Origin: Planctomycetaceae bacterium
Lineage (GTDB): Bacteria; Planctomycetota; Planctomycetia; Planctomycetales; Planctomycetaceae
Assembly (NCBI GenBank): GCA_041398825.1
Contig: JAWKTX010000001.1
Coordinates: 124,001-188,000, forward strand
Reading direction: 5' to 3'
DNA: 64,000 nt
Below the pieces are notes generated by a model. It saw only the letters and a program-made list of their open reading frames with translations, was not told where the DNA came from and did not search any database. Shown here piece by piece: positions 1 through 8,238 of the stretch (within the stretch, counting starts at the first letter, position 1; each line of letters begins with the position of its first letter). The position numbers were made by a program, and so were the translations under genes.

Positions 1-80
1 TGAGGTCAGCATGTCGGAGGTACGTGGTTGTTGAGGTTCTAACGTCGTTGTCATGTTGGCAGTGACTTTCCTCATCCAGA

Positions 81-157
81 TCGTTTAACCCGATGCCATC
101 GGCGAGGCTTCCAGGCAGGCGATGCGGGGACCTCGCCTGCGGCATCGGGTTAAACGA
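81..157. repeat. Intergenic palindrome, class A
   Basis: The arms 81-107 and 131-157 are inverted copies of 27 bases with three mismatches, around a 23-base spacer. The outer part of each arm (TCGTTTAACCCGATGCC) matches perfectly. It lies just past the stop of the transglutaminase gene, so it may end its transcript or be a REP-like repeat. It shares an AACCCG...GCGAGG-like core with the palindrome at 8191-8218. No U-tract follows, so a simple intrinsic terminator is not clear. Confidence 0.7.
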
Positions 158-164
158 GCTGTGA

Positions 165-2624
165 TTATGTTGTTGCGAGCGTTGGTTGTGCTGAAGTGGT
201 TGCTTCCGGTCTTTGCAGTGAGCGGAGGCTTAGCTGATGTTCCAGCAGCAGAAGTTCCTTCACTTGCGCTTCGGAGCAGGTTTTGGACAATGAATCGTCA
301 ATCGTTGGGGCGTAGCGACTCGCATCGGCACGATTCGCCAGTTGCAGCAGTGCTTTGTGGACATGACTGAGGCCCGCACGTCTTGACCAGCGCAGCAGTG
401 TGGTGCCGCGTGGACGGGGTTGGCCAGCCAGGTGCAGACGTTCGTCAATGAGTGCTGCCAGACGGAGCGTTCGTTGTTCGACGGTTCCACTCGCCAGCCA
501 ACGCCAGTGCCACGTCCGCAGGCGCTCGCGAATCGTGCGTCGGTGTGCGATCAGCAGGCTGATCAGCAGGACAGCAGCCGTCAGGGGCACCGCTCTCTCC
601 ACCGCCGCAAGCCAGAGCTGTCGGACAGACTGAATCAGGCGTTCGAACAGCGTCGGTGGTGGCCCGGGGATCTCGTAGCCGGGAGTCGCTTCCACGGTGA
701 CCCACGTGTCGCTGCCGATGAAAACTTCGCACCAGAAATGGGCGTCGCGAGCAAAAACGGCTGTGTGTTGTTTGCGGCTGTCGTAGTTTTTGGGGTGAGC
801 GTAGAAGCCGCTGACCAGTCGAGTGGAATAGCCCAGCGAACGGATCATACTGGCTGCAGAACTGGCGAACAGATATTCAGGTCCGCGTCGCAATTCGAAC
901 AGAAATTCGGCCACAGGCGATTCGCAATCATCCGCGGGTTTCGTTTCACGATCCACTACGGCATGTCCGCGCAGGCGAGCTTCAATCGCGGCAATCTGCG
1001 GCCACCCGCGTGGCAGCCCCTTGGTCCACTCTTCTGCTAACCGTCGAATGCGGTCGGTTTCGAGCCCTTCCGGCAACGCTGTCGTCACAGATGGCTCACG
1101 GTGCAGACTGGCAATCAATGAGTTTTCCGCGATGCGGGCTCGCACCACACATTCGGACGTGACAGCAATGGGAGTCATTTCCGGAATCGATTTCCGCCGT
1201 AATGTGACGACTCCGGTGGATGTAACGTGGAACATGTCTTCGCGGTCAATTCGGTCGATACTGACACCGACAGTTCCGGGTGGAGTGGGAATGACGTTGC
1301 CCTGCAGGTTGGCCACCTTCAGACTGTGAGTGTCGGATCCTGAGTGCATTTCGAAACCGCGTCCGGCCAGCGGGATGCTCAGCCAGTGCCGGTCTTCAAT
1401 CTTTCTCATCTTCGTCCAGCGAGATGTCTCTGAATCCGGATCGGAATCACTCAGCGGATACCAGGTGACTCCATCGAAATGTTCATACACTTCCATGCGA
1501 AACCGAGCGGGTACTCGGCCAGCCACATAGAACGCCGCGTGAGTTTCCAGATCACGAATGCGTTTGCGATCGGCCTTCTTTTCGCTGCGCAGCAGGCTGA
1601 ATTCGCGACCCGCCTGTTTGGCTTCCGCCATCTTCTGGTGTACGTGCAGAAGATCTTCCGGCGGCAGTGCGACGGCTCGCTGCTGGTCTTTGACAATCTT
1701 CGGCGGTTCATCGAACATGTCGTTAAACATGTCGTACAGGCTGGGTTTGTCGCTGTCCATGAATGGTGCGTCTTCCAGCGGTGCAAAGCTCTTCACGTTC
1801 TCGTTGCCAGCCACCAAAGCATCACCGTCTTTCACACCGCCACGCGAAAACGGATCGAACTGACCGGTACCGCCTGACGACGGCATAAAGCCGTTCAATG
1901 CCGTGGTGACCGTGTTGGCTCCGAAACCAGCTGCGGACAGCATCAACAGCATCGGCGCGGCAACAGAGATTCCCAGCCACACCAGTGGTCGCTGAGTCTT
2001 CCCGGTTCGCACCAGCCGACAATTCACGGTTTCCCACCACGACGCAACCAGCCAGGTCAGACAAGCGATCGCAAACAGAATAGTCAGGGGCAGCAGACCG
2101 GTCGCATTGGAAACGGTGCAACTGAAGATCGTCAGGAAGACGGCAATCAGCATGGCAAGCCGTTGAAAGGTGATACGAAAGCCACACACAGCCAGAGCCA
2201 GCATCAGGTTGCCCTGGCTGTGCATGACCAGGACTTCGAACGGGTGCCCGTGCCCCAGAAAGAACCGCTGGAAAGGTTCGCACAGCAGCGTCAGAGTGAC
2301 CACCATCACCAGAATGGGCTGCACCACCGAAGTATCGTGCAGCAGGTGAATGCGGGTACGAAAGAAGATCGTGCCGACAATGACAAGAAGCGTCTGCACA
2401 ATCATTTCGAACGCACACCAAAACGTGTGCCGATGGTCGTCGTGTTCGGTAAGCGTAAAGATACTGGCTGCAATCAGAGTCGCAATCACGCAGATGGCGT
2501 GCAACCGCAGGCTGGTGATGATTGTTTTGGGCGAGTCTGCCGAAATACTGGCGTCACGAACAGGATGATCGCCCGTCCGCCCACGTCGCCGAGATGTCAG
2601 CACTCGACTGCGAACTCTTGTCAT
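165..2624 (-). CDS. TgpA-like transglutaminase-domain membrane protein, probably catalytically altered
   Basis: Membrane protein of 819 residues from the ATG at 2624, which has a GAGG eight bases upstream. An in-frame ATG at 2738 would add 38 polar residues. The first third holds about six or seven hydrophobic segments (DUF3488/TgpA-like). A long extracytoplasmic part follows, then a transglutaminase-like domain, one late membrane segment and a C-terminal DUF4129-like tail. In this family the catalytic triad is Cys-His-Asp, with Cys in a GHCEYFAS-like motif. Here the aligned motif reads GPEYLFASS, so Glu583 stands where Cys is expected. The His (HFWCEVF, His629) is present, and VEATPGY carries the third position as Glu645. 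The gene follows the DUF58 gene by about 150 bases and probably shares its transcript. DUF58-transglutaminase pairs usually sit with a MoxR AAA+ ATPase; none is adjacent here. The family call is firm; enzyme activity is doubtful. Confidence 0.85.
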   Translation of the reverse strand: MTRVRSRVLTSRRRGRTGDHPVRDASISADSPKTIITSLRLHAICVIATLIAASIFTLTEHDDHRHTFWCAFEMIVQTLLVIVGTIFFRTRIHLLHDTSVVQPILVMVVTLTLLCEPFQRFFLGHGHPFEVLVMHSQGNLMLALAVCGFRITFQRLAMLIAVFLTIFSCTVSNATGLLPLTILFAIACLTWLVASWWETVNCRLVRTGKTQRPLVWLGISVAAPMLLMLSAAGFGANTVTTALNGFMPSSGGTGQFDPFSRGGVKDGDALVAGNENVKSFAPLEDAPFMDSDKPSLYDMFNDMFDEPPKIVKDQQRAVALPPEDLLHVHQKMAEAKQAGREFSLLRSEKKADRKRIRDLETHAAFYVAGRVPARFRMEVYEHFDGVTWYPLSDSDPDSETSRWTKMRKIEDRHWLSIPLAGRGFEMHSGSDTHSLKVANLQGNVIPTPPGTVGVSIDRIDREDMFHVTSTGVVTLRRKSIPEMTPIAVTSECVVRARIAENSLIASLHREPSVTTALPEGLETDRIRRLAEEWTKGLPRGWPQIAAIEARLRGHAVVDRETKPADDCESPVAEFLFELRRGPEYLFASSAASMIRSLGYSTRLVSGFYAHPKNYDSRKQHTAVFARDAHFWCEVFIGSDTWVTVEATPGYEIPGPPPTLFERLIQSVRQLWLAAVERAVPLTAAVLLISLLIAHRRTIRERLRTWHWRWLASGTVEQRTLRLAALIDERLHLAGQPRPRGTTLLRWSRRAGLSHVHKALLQLANRADASRYAPTIDDSLSKTCSEAQVKELLLLEHQLSLRSLQRPEATTSAQPTLATT

Positions 2625-2778
2625 GGGTGGGGCCTCACGAGAGAAACAGCCATCGCGATTTTTTGAAAAGGAGGGCTCGGAGAGAACAGAGAACGGCGGT
2701 GTTGTGAACTCTGCATTCTCTACTGCCTCCTGTTCCATGCGTTCTGATTCCGTCCAGGATTTCGGTCGCAGCCATTCA

Positions 2779-4074
2779 TCATGAGATCACCTTTCTCCAC
2801 GCTGTCGCGAAGTGGCTCAGCGGTTCTGTGGTCCGGCTGGTGATCCATGCGGAGTTGGCTGTCGTATGGTCTTCAAGTTGGACAGATAAACCGGGGATGT
2901 CTGCTACGACGATGATCTGATGCCTGACGAACGCTTGTTGACCGCGAGACGTCGTGACGTTGATCTGAAAGTTACTTCGGTGATGGGATACACGACCATT
3001 GCTCCCGGGTGAAATCGACTTCGTGTCAGTCAGACTGGCAACCGCCAGAGCATCCATCAGTCGCTGCAGGCCGGAGCTGCTGCGGTCAGCCACCAAAAGC
3101 CGGTCCCCCAGCTGCAACTCAACTCGACCATGCTGTGCGTGCAGCGAATCACAGAGGCTGGCGGCAATGCGAACGCAGTGTTCCACAGTGGCTTCGCGCG
3201 TTTCCGGCGGATGACTCTGTGGAGAAAGATCCAGCACAATTCGGACGCAAGTGGTCAGTGGAGCCTGGCGTTCGGTGACGATCAGAGTCTTTTGACGAGC
3301 GGTCTGAGCCCAGTGGACTCGCCGCAGACTGTCACCTTCGCGGAAGGGACGAGTTCCCAGAACGTCGCCGAAATCGCCGACTCGCCGATCGGAAAACGTA
3401 TCGTCGATGGACTGCGATTCGGCAGCGTCCGGCATGCCGATCAGAGAAACCGTTTCGGGCCAGGCGATGAGTTGCCCTTCCACAAAGGCGCGTCGGCGAG
3501 CTCGAAACAGTCCGAAGGGAAACGACGTTTCCACTTCAGCCGCACCATCAATTGGGTAGAGTCCTCGGCGAACAGGCACGAACGGCCATGAGTACTCGAT
3601 GGTTGACCAACCGGAGACTCGGGCGAAAGCAATGCCTTCATTCCCTTCGCTCAACTGCTGCTGGGTCGCCACCGGCCCTGAGGCGAACCCGTTGATCAGC
3701 GACAGTCCCCAAACCGGCAGCGGCCAGCGATTCTGAATTCGCAAACGCACCAGCGCCGCTTCGCTGAAACGAACTCGCCGCACATCAAACATCACCTGAC
3801 ACGAAATGCCGCGCATCGCCAGCCACGGCAGCAGCGTGCCGACGCCAACAACCGCCAGCAACAGCGCCGTTAGAACAAAGGTCCACGGATTCAGGAACAC
3901 CCCGCAGAACACCGACCCCGAAACCGCCAGCACCAGCAGCCAAAACGGATTCTTCATCCAGTACACCCAGCGATTCAGCGATGGGCAGAAGTCCATCGAC
4001 AGTGTCCGACCCACCCGCGACAGGAGGCCCGGTTCGAGTAACGATCGACTGGATGAACAGTGGTCCGATTCCAT
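2779..4074 (-). CDS. DUF58 domain protein
   Basis: Protein of 431 residues with two hydrophobic segments near the N-terminus and the DUF58 hallmark GDSLRRVHW at residues 247-255, where the family has GD-x-R-x-(I/V)-x-W. DUF58 proteins are VWA-like membrane-associated factors usually encoded beside MoxR ATPases and transglutaminase-like proteins; their molecular role is not settled. The frame stays open to 4230, but that extension runs through the palindromic repeat at 4130-4193, so I place the start at the ATG at 4074. The gene lies directly upstream of the transglutaminase gene on the same strand and probably forms an operon with it. The usual MoxR gene is absent upstream, where a repeat and a pseudopilin gene lie instead. 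Confidence 0.88.
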   Translation of the reverse strand: MESDHCSSSRSLLEPGLLSRVGRTLSMDFCPSLNRWVYWMKNPFWLLVLAVSGSVFCGVFLNPWTFVLTALLLAVVGVGTLLPWLAMRGISCQVMFDVRRVRFSEAALVRLRIQNRWPLPVWGLSLINGFASGPVATQQQLSEGNEGIAFARVSGWSTIEYSWPFVPVRRGLYPIDGAAEVETSFPFGLFRARRRAFVEGQLIAWPETVSLIGMPDAAESQSIDDTFSDRRVGDFGDVLGTRPFREGDSLRRVHWAQTARQKTLIVTERQAPLTTCVRIVLDLSPQSHPPETREATVEHCVRIAASLCDSLHAQHGRVELQLGDRLLVADRSSSGLQRLMDALAVASLTDTKSISPGSNGRVSHHRSNFQINVTTSRGQQAFVRHQIIVVADIPGLSVQLEDHTTANSAWITSRTTEPLSHFATAWRKVIS

Positions 4075-4129
4075 GAATGATTCCGTAATCAGTTCGGCAG
4101 CACCAATGCAGAGCTGACGCCATGTTGAA

Positions 4130-4193
4130 CCCGTGGCCGACAGGCTTGGCTGGTTCAAATTGGCAGCGTGCAACGTGGCCTGTCGGCCACGGG
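4130..4193. repeat. Intergenic palindrome, class B (16-bp perfect arms)
   Basis: The left arm CCCGTGGCCGACAGGC (4130-4145) is exactly inverted at 4178-4193, with a 32-base spacer. It overlaps the 5' extension of the DUF58 reading frame, which argues that the extension is not coding. The arms resemble intergenic repeats I associate with planctomycete genomes; a genome-wide count would settle that. Confidence 0.8.
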
Positions 4194-4200
4194 CTAGCCT

Positions 4201-4306
4201 AGCTATCCGTTGAAAAACCGCGACAGGCACCCAGGACGACTGGAAACCGTCGTGTTTTCAGGTCTCCTGCTCGAGCCAGTCCCGTTTTCCAACAGGCTGC
4301 TAAGCT
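4201..4306. repeat. Composite nested palindrome
   Basis: The outer arms are imperfect inverted copies: AGCTATCCGTTGAAAAAC at 4201-4218 and, inverted, bases 4284-4306 containing GTTTTCCAACAGGCTGCT. Inside is a small hairpin, ACGAC (4236-4240) with GTCGT (4249-4253). It directly follows the class B palindrome, and together they fill the gap between two minus-strand genes. It may be a non-autonomous repeat element. No coding capacity is seen. Confidence 0.6.
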
Positions 4307-4346
4307 AAACTAAACGCCTGATTGGCGCGGAAGAGAATGTCGCTTC

Positions 4347-5270
4347 TTAGAACTCTCCGACCACCTCGCCGCCGCGAATTGTGGCCAGCGACTGGTAGAG
4401 TCCTTCGTCAATGTTTTCACTGATGAATCGCACCGATCCATCTCCCAGAACAAACTGAGCACCGCCGGTGTGAAAGCTGCTGAAATCATCGAAGTGCGAG
4501 TGTGGATCGTTGGGCACGTGGTCGGCAGAACCCAGAATGCGCTGGAAGGCTTCTTCCCCTTCGGCCACCATACCGGGCCAGGTGGAGTACCAGCCGAGCT
4601 GTGTATCCGTACGCCGTTCACCAACGATGAAGGTGTTGGTCGTTCCGTCAGTGATGTCTCGCATGCGGACTCGACTATTGTGATAAAAGATTCCATCGCC
4701 GCGACACTGACCGCTGGAGCTGACCGGAGCCGTTCCGGGAGCGTTTTCGCAGCCGTCCAGTTCTTCGGTGCCAAACGCACCGATATAGTTGGCGGTGGGA
4801 AGTTCGGCCAGCACCGTGCCCGGACTGCCTTCTTCTTCGATCTGCCAGCGATCCGGTTTGGGATCAGAAGGGCATTGCCATGCTGGGAGCACGTTATTGA
4901 TAAACGCACTGTTCGCCGTGTCATGTATCGCCAGGTTGGAATTGAACTGGCTGTAAAGCGCGGACTGTTCCATGTACGGCAGAATCATTGTCCCCCAGCC
5001 CGCACCATTCACACCATCATGCGCACTGTGTTGACGCGTCACGGGATCAACGGCGATCCAGCCCGGTGGAAACGTCAGGTGGACGTCGTGATAATTGTGC
5101 AGGGCAAGGCCCAGCTGTTTCATGTTATTCTTACACTGAGTTCTTCGGGCCGCCTCGCGAGCCTGTTGTACGGCAGGCAGCAGCAATGCAATCAGGATGG
5201 CAATAATCGCAATGACCACCAGGAGTTCGATCAGTGTGAAACCCTGGCGATTTCTGGAAACAATTTTCAT
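4347..5270 (-). CDS. DUF1559 pseudopilin-like protein (1)
   Basis: Protein of 307 residues from the ATG at 5270. The N-terminus (RQGFTLIELLVVIAII) is a type IV prepilin-like methylation and transmembrane motif, followed by the PAVQQAREAARR and CKNNMKQLGLALHNYHD stretches of DUF1559. The C-terminus carries the His-x9-Asp-Gly signature (HTGGAQ...GDGSVRFISEN). DUF1559 is a large planctomycete-specific paralogous family of probable exported pseudopilins of unknown function. The frame extends to 5417, but that part lies in a palindromic leader and lacks the prepilin start. The gene stands alone between a repeat region and a large gap. Confidence 0.93.
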   Translation of the reverse strand: MKIVSRNRQGFTLIELLVVIAIIAILIALLLPAVQQAREAARRTQCKNNMKQLGLALHNYHDVHLTFPPGWIAVDPVTRQHSAHDGVNGAGWGTMILPYMEQSALYSQFNSNLAIHDTANSAFINNVLPAWQCPSDPKPDRWQIEEEGSPGTVLAELPTANYIGAFGTEELDGCENAPGTAPVSSSGQCRGDGIFYHNSRVRMRDITDGTTNTFIVGERRTDTQLGWYSTWPGMVAEGEEAFQRILGSADHVPNDPHSHFDDFSSFHTGGAQFVLGDGSVRFISENIDEGLYQSLATIRGGEVVGEF

Positions 5271-5332
5271 AACTCTTATCCGGGATGAAGTTTGAATTCG
5301 TTGGTAGTGGCGAAAATGCGCTGTGGCAAACA

Positions 5333-5400
5333 CCTCGTCGCGACTGCTTCGTGCACGGACTGGTCGGACCCGTATGAAGCACGTCGCAGTCCGCGACGAG
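5333..5400. repeat. Inverted repeat in the leader of pseudopilin 1
   Basis: Bases 5333-5347 (CTCGTCGCGACTGC core) are inverted at 5386-5400 (GCAGTCCGCGACGAG) with a one-base bulge, and the pairing continues with TTCGTGC against GCAC. It lies 60-130 bases upstream of the pseudopilin ATG. It could be a 5' RNA structure or another intergenic repeat. Confidence 0.55.
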
Positions 5401-5420
5401 ATGAATACATAAGTCAATCA

Positions 5421-5820
5421 GGAACGAACCCAGCGCGAACCCAATGACTCCCGTCGGTGGGAGCAGAAAGTCGGGCAGGGTAGTGCAGTGAGGGTGACCG
5501 ATCGGAGCAGGTCCCGCGGTGGCGGAAGCAGGCCAAAGAAAGTCCGCTTATTGCGATTTCAGAATCGCTGAAGGCAAACTCGAACGGTCTACAACGGGCA
5601 AGTGTTCATCGCGTGGATCAACCGCGATGCACCCCATGGAGGCCGCAGTTGAATTTGCGAATGCGCACTCACGGCCAGGCAGTCGACGATTTCAATCCCT
5701 GGAAGCCTTTACTCTGGCAGACAATTCTCTGCAAAGCGATGAAGCTTATTCCGTGATGGCGAAGTGGCCATCCGGGGGGAATGATGTCAGGCTGACGGGG
5801 CTCGAACGCCGCGCTGTACA
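5421..5820. other. Gap without a supported gene
   Basis: About 400 bases between the pseudopilin gene and the His/Cys-rich gene. Short frames exist on both strands but none has a recognisable product. Only small hairpins are seen, for example GATGGC/GCCATC near 5756. It must hold the promoter of the minus-strand pseudopilin. Confidence 0.4.
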
Positions 5821-6207
5821 TCAGGCAACTGGCGGAGCGCGGCCGCGTGCAGGGACGCGAAAGACAGACACGGGGCCAGAATACTCTGCCACGCCAACGA
5901 AGCCCGTCTGTTCTGCCAGTGCTGGAAGCTCGAACAGTACGGTCGGGGTGCGTGGAGCCGAAACGGCCTGGCAGATTGCACAATCCGAGCAATCGTGGTG
6001 CGAATCCACTGGTTCGTCAGGGCTCGAAGAATCTGAATCCGATTCGTGCGGATGATGATGGCACGAGCACGTCGGAGCCGGGTGTTCTGCATTCGATGCG
6101 CAAAACGATCCGTCCACGACGGTGTGCAGCCACGGAGACGCCACCGGGAGAATCAGCTGCAGCAGGACGAGCAGCAAACTAAGATTTTGAGTGCGATGCT
6201 TCAGCAT
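5821..6207 (-). CDS. Small His/Cys-rich secreted protein (DUF2946-like)
   Basis: Protein of 128 residues with a hydrophobic N-terminal segment (LSLLLVLLQLILPVASPW) that looks like a signal peptide or anchor. A His/Cys/Asp-rich stretch follows (CSCHHHPHE, then HHDCSDCAICQ at about residues 69-79), and the protein ends RAPP plus two residues. Short proteins with a Cys-x-x-Cys core and a terminal RAPP motif resemble DUF2946-type proteins, found near metal-transport genes. Metal binding in the periplasm is plausible from composition alone. A porin gene lies upstream on the same strand, 273 bases away, so co-transcription is possible. Function is inferred, not shown. Confidence 0.65.
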   Translation of the reverse strand: MLKHRTQNLSLLLVLLQLILPVASPWLHTVVDGSFCASNAEHPAPTCSCHHHPHESDSDSSSPDEPVDSHHDCSDCAICQAVSAPRTPTVLFELPALAEQTGFVGVAEYSGPVSVFRVPARGRAPPVA

Positions 6208-6480
6208 GCTCTCGGGGCCATGGAGGTAAAGGTTCAGGAACTCCGAGCCCGACCAGTGCTCCGAGTGTATGCCATGCCTACGTCGTGAGCAAAGGTAATT
6301 GTGGGAAGATTGATCACAATTCTTTCCGGTATCTCACATTCTGCGAGTGCCGGTCCGCTCCGAACTGTGACTGGGCGAATGCCGGACGCTTTGATTCCCG
6401 CGCACACGGATTTCCCTGACAAAACCTGAGTTTTCCTGCACAACCCAGGTGATTCGGCACGCTGACTGAAGGGCGGTGGA

Positions 6481-7917
6481 TTAGAAGTCCAGTTGGGCTC
6501 GAACGGCAAAGATGTCAGTGTGGCTGTCGCCGATCGGGGCGCGGTTCAGGTGGGAATCGATATAGTTGAACTGAAGTTTGGTGAAGTTGTTCAGATACCA
6601 GTTCACACCGTAGGTCAGATTTGTGATCTCGCCACCATTAATGGCTCCGTCGTTGAGGTCAAGCATGGAGTAACGGAATGCAAGCTCCCATGCGCCGACG
6701 CCACCACCGCATTTCGCACCAACCGGGTGGTTGGGTTTGATTCGGGCCAGTGTTCCGGCGGCTTTGTTGTAGGGGCGATGTTCTCGAGTCAGAACGTAGC
6801 CGGTCTGCGCGTAGAATGCCGGAAACACAGCTGAACCAGAGCCGTTTGTGTTGACGATGGAATATCGCAGCTCGGATTGGGCGTGCCATGAACCACTTGT
6901 GGCGGCTAGTTCGGCATTGAACAAGTTGGCATTTTCTGCTGCCAGCATACCGGTATCCACGAAGAAAGGAACACTGCCGGGAACTGCTAAGGGGCCACCG
7001 TACTCAGGGACGTTTCGATACTGAATCTGACTGTTCGGAGTGGCTAACCAGGCGTAATCAAGTCCTCCGTGTATCAGGAAATCCTGGCTGGAATCTTCCA
7101 GCAGGACGGCTGTGACCCGGGCCGCTCCGCCGTATCCTCGATCTCCCACGCTGTTACCCCAGGGATCCGTGTTCGTTCCGAAGGCGGAACCGGCCCACGT
7201 GATGTTCTGATCGGACGATGTATCGTGGAAGCCGATACCAGTCTGGCGGAACGGAGCCATTCCAAACATGAGCGGGCGTTCCAGAAACGTGAGTTCTTTC
7301 ACGCTGGTGAGTTCATCCAGACCGAATGGTTGTCGCCATTGACCGATGCGAACATTTCCGAACAGGGGAACGCTGCTGATGTCCATCCAGACATCCATGA
7401 ACGAAGGTCGACCATTGAAAGCAAAGTCCATTTCCAGCATGTAGCTGACGTTATCTGCAACTTTGCCTGTTGCGGCCAGGCGAGCTCGTCGGAATCCACG
7501 GTCGTCCTGAACATCCCCGATCTGGGGCATGGCAAGACTATTGGCGTCCTGGTGGAACCAACCTGCGTCGGCTTGAAAGAATCCTGTGACTTTTGTTGTC
7601 GGGTAAACTGTCGGGGCTGGCACTGCGGCCTTCGGTAGGGCGAGCTGGCGGGTATCGTTAAGCGAGGCTCGCAATTCGTCCAGTTCCAGCTGCATCTGCC
7701 GGAATCGAGCTTCGATGGAGTCTTCGGCATTTTCGCTGACAGGCGCGAGGACGGGATAAGCTACAGGCGATTCGACGGGGTTACCGAACAGTGACTGCGG
7801 ATCCTGCCCCATGGATTGAGACGTCAGACCGGCAATTCCCAGCCAGCTTAAAATCGTCCACGCAGCCAGGGGTTTCACGAATCGAACGCAGCGTCCCGTA
7901 AATCGGCATTCAAACAT
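6481..7917 (-). CDS. OprO/OprP-type outer-membrane porin
   Basis: Protein of 478 residues with a signal peptide ending near SMGQ. A short N-terminal coiled-coil (RFRQMQLELDELRASL) is followed by a beta-barrel with the phosphate-selective porin pattern (GFFQADAGWF, DDRGFRRARL, VRIGQWRQPFGLDE, PFRQTGIGFHD). It ends in AQLDF, with the terminal Phe typical of outer-membrane barrels. The family transports anions such as phosphate or polyphosphate, though substrates vary and cannot be told from sequence alone. The start at 7917 has an AAGGGA purine stretch upstream. The gene stands before the small His/Cys-rich gene on the same strand. Confidence 0.9.
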   Translation of the reverse strand: MFECRFTGRCVRFVKPLAAWTILSWLGIAGLTSQSMGQDPQSLFGNPVESPVAYPVLAPVSENAEDSIEARFRQMQLELDELRASLNDTRQLALPKAAVPAPTVYPTTKVTGFFQADAGWFHQDANSLAMPQIGDVQDDRGFRRARLAATGKVADNVSYMLEMDFAFNGRPSFMDVWMDISSVPLFGNVRIGQWRQPFGLDELTSVKELTFLERPLMFGMAPFRQTGIGFHDTSSDQNITWAGSAFGTNTDPWGNSVGDRGYGGAARVTAVLLEDSSQDFLIHGGLDYAWLATPNSQIQYRNVPEYGGPLAVPGSVPFFVDTGMLAAENANLFNAELAATSGSWHAQSELRYSIVNTNGSGSAVFPAFYAQTGYVLTREHRPYNKAAGTLARIKPNHPVGAKCGGGVGAWELAFRYSMLDLNDGAINGGEITNLTYGVNWYLNNFTKLQFNYIDSHLNRAPIGDSHTDIFAVRAQLDF

Positions 7918-8238
7918 CCCGGAATCCCTTCCCCCCGTTTGATCAGTCGTGACGAACAGAAAGTCGCTGAATGCTCCATAGTGAGGAGCACCGCCGGGTC
8001 ACGATTCAGGCCAGACTGGCCCGCAAATGTTATCGTCGCGTTACGACTCGGCTGCCATGAAAAGTCAGTTGCTGGAAAACAAACGCGCACGGTTGGTGAT
8101 GAAATAGCCACGTCGGCAGGCCGTTGAGAAACAAGACGAAAAGAAACCGGAGGCGTTTAAGTGTGGCATTCGCACAAGCCTCAAAGGACAGGAACCCCTC
8201 GCAGGCGCGTCGGGTTCCTTCTTCAACGGGCCGTCTGA
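7918..8238. other. Gap with palindrome, no gene
   Basis: About 320 bases holding the upstream region of the porin gene and, at 8191-8218, a palindrome past the end of the next minus-strand gene. No supported reading frame. Confidence 0.4.
8191..8218. repeat. Intergenic palindrome, class C, possible terminator
   Basis: GGAACCC (8191-8197) pairs with GGGTTCC (8212-8218) around the loop CTCGCAGGCGCGTC. It lies 20 bases past the stop of the minus-strand gene ending at 8239. The core, read on the minus strand as AACCCGACGCGCCTGCGAGG, resembles the class A palindrome at 81-157. It could serve as a 3' end signal, but no long U-run follows on the minus strand. Confidence 0.6.

Noticed and set aside
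5519..6055. A 178-codon plus-strand frame opposite the His/Cys-rich gene
   Set aside because: It has no recognisable domain. Its second half is antisense to a frame with a signal peptide and Cys/His motifs, which is the better gene.
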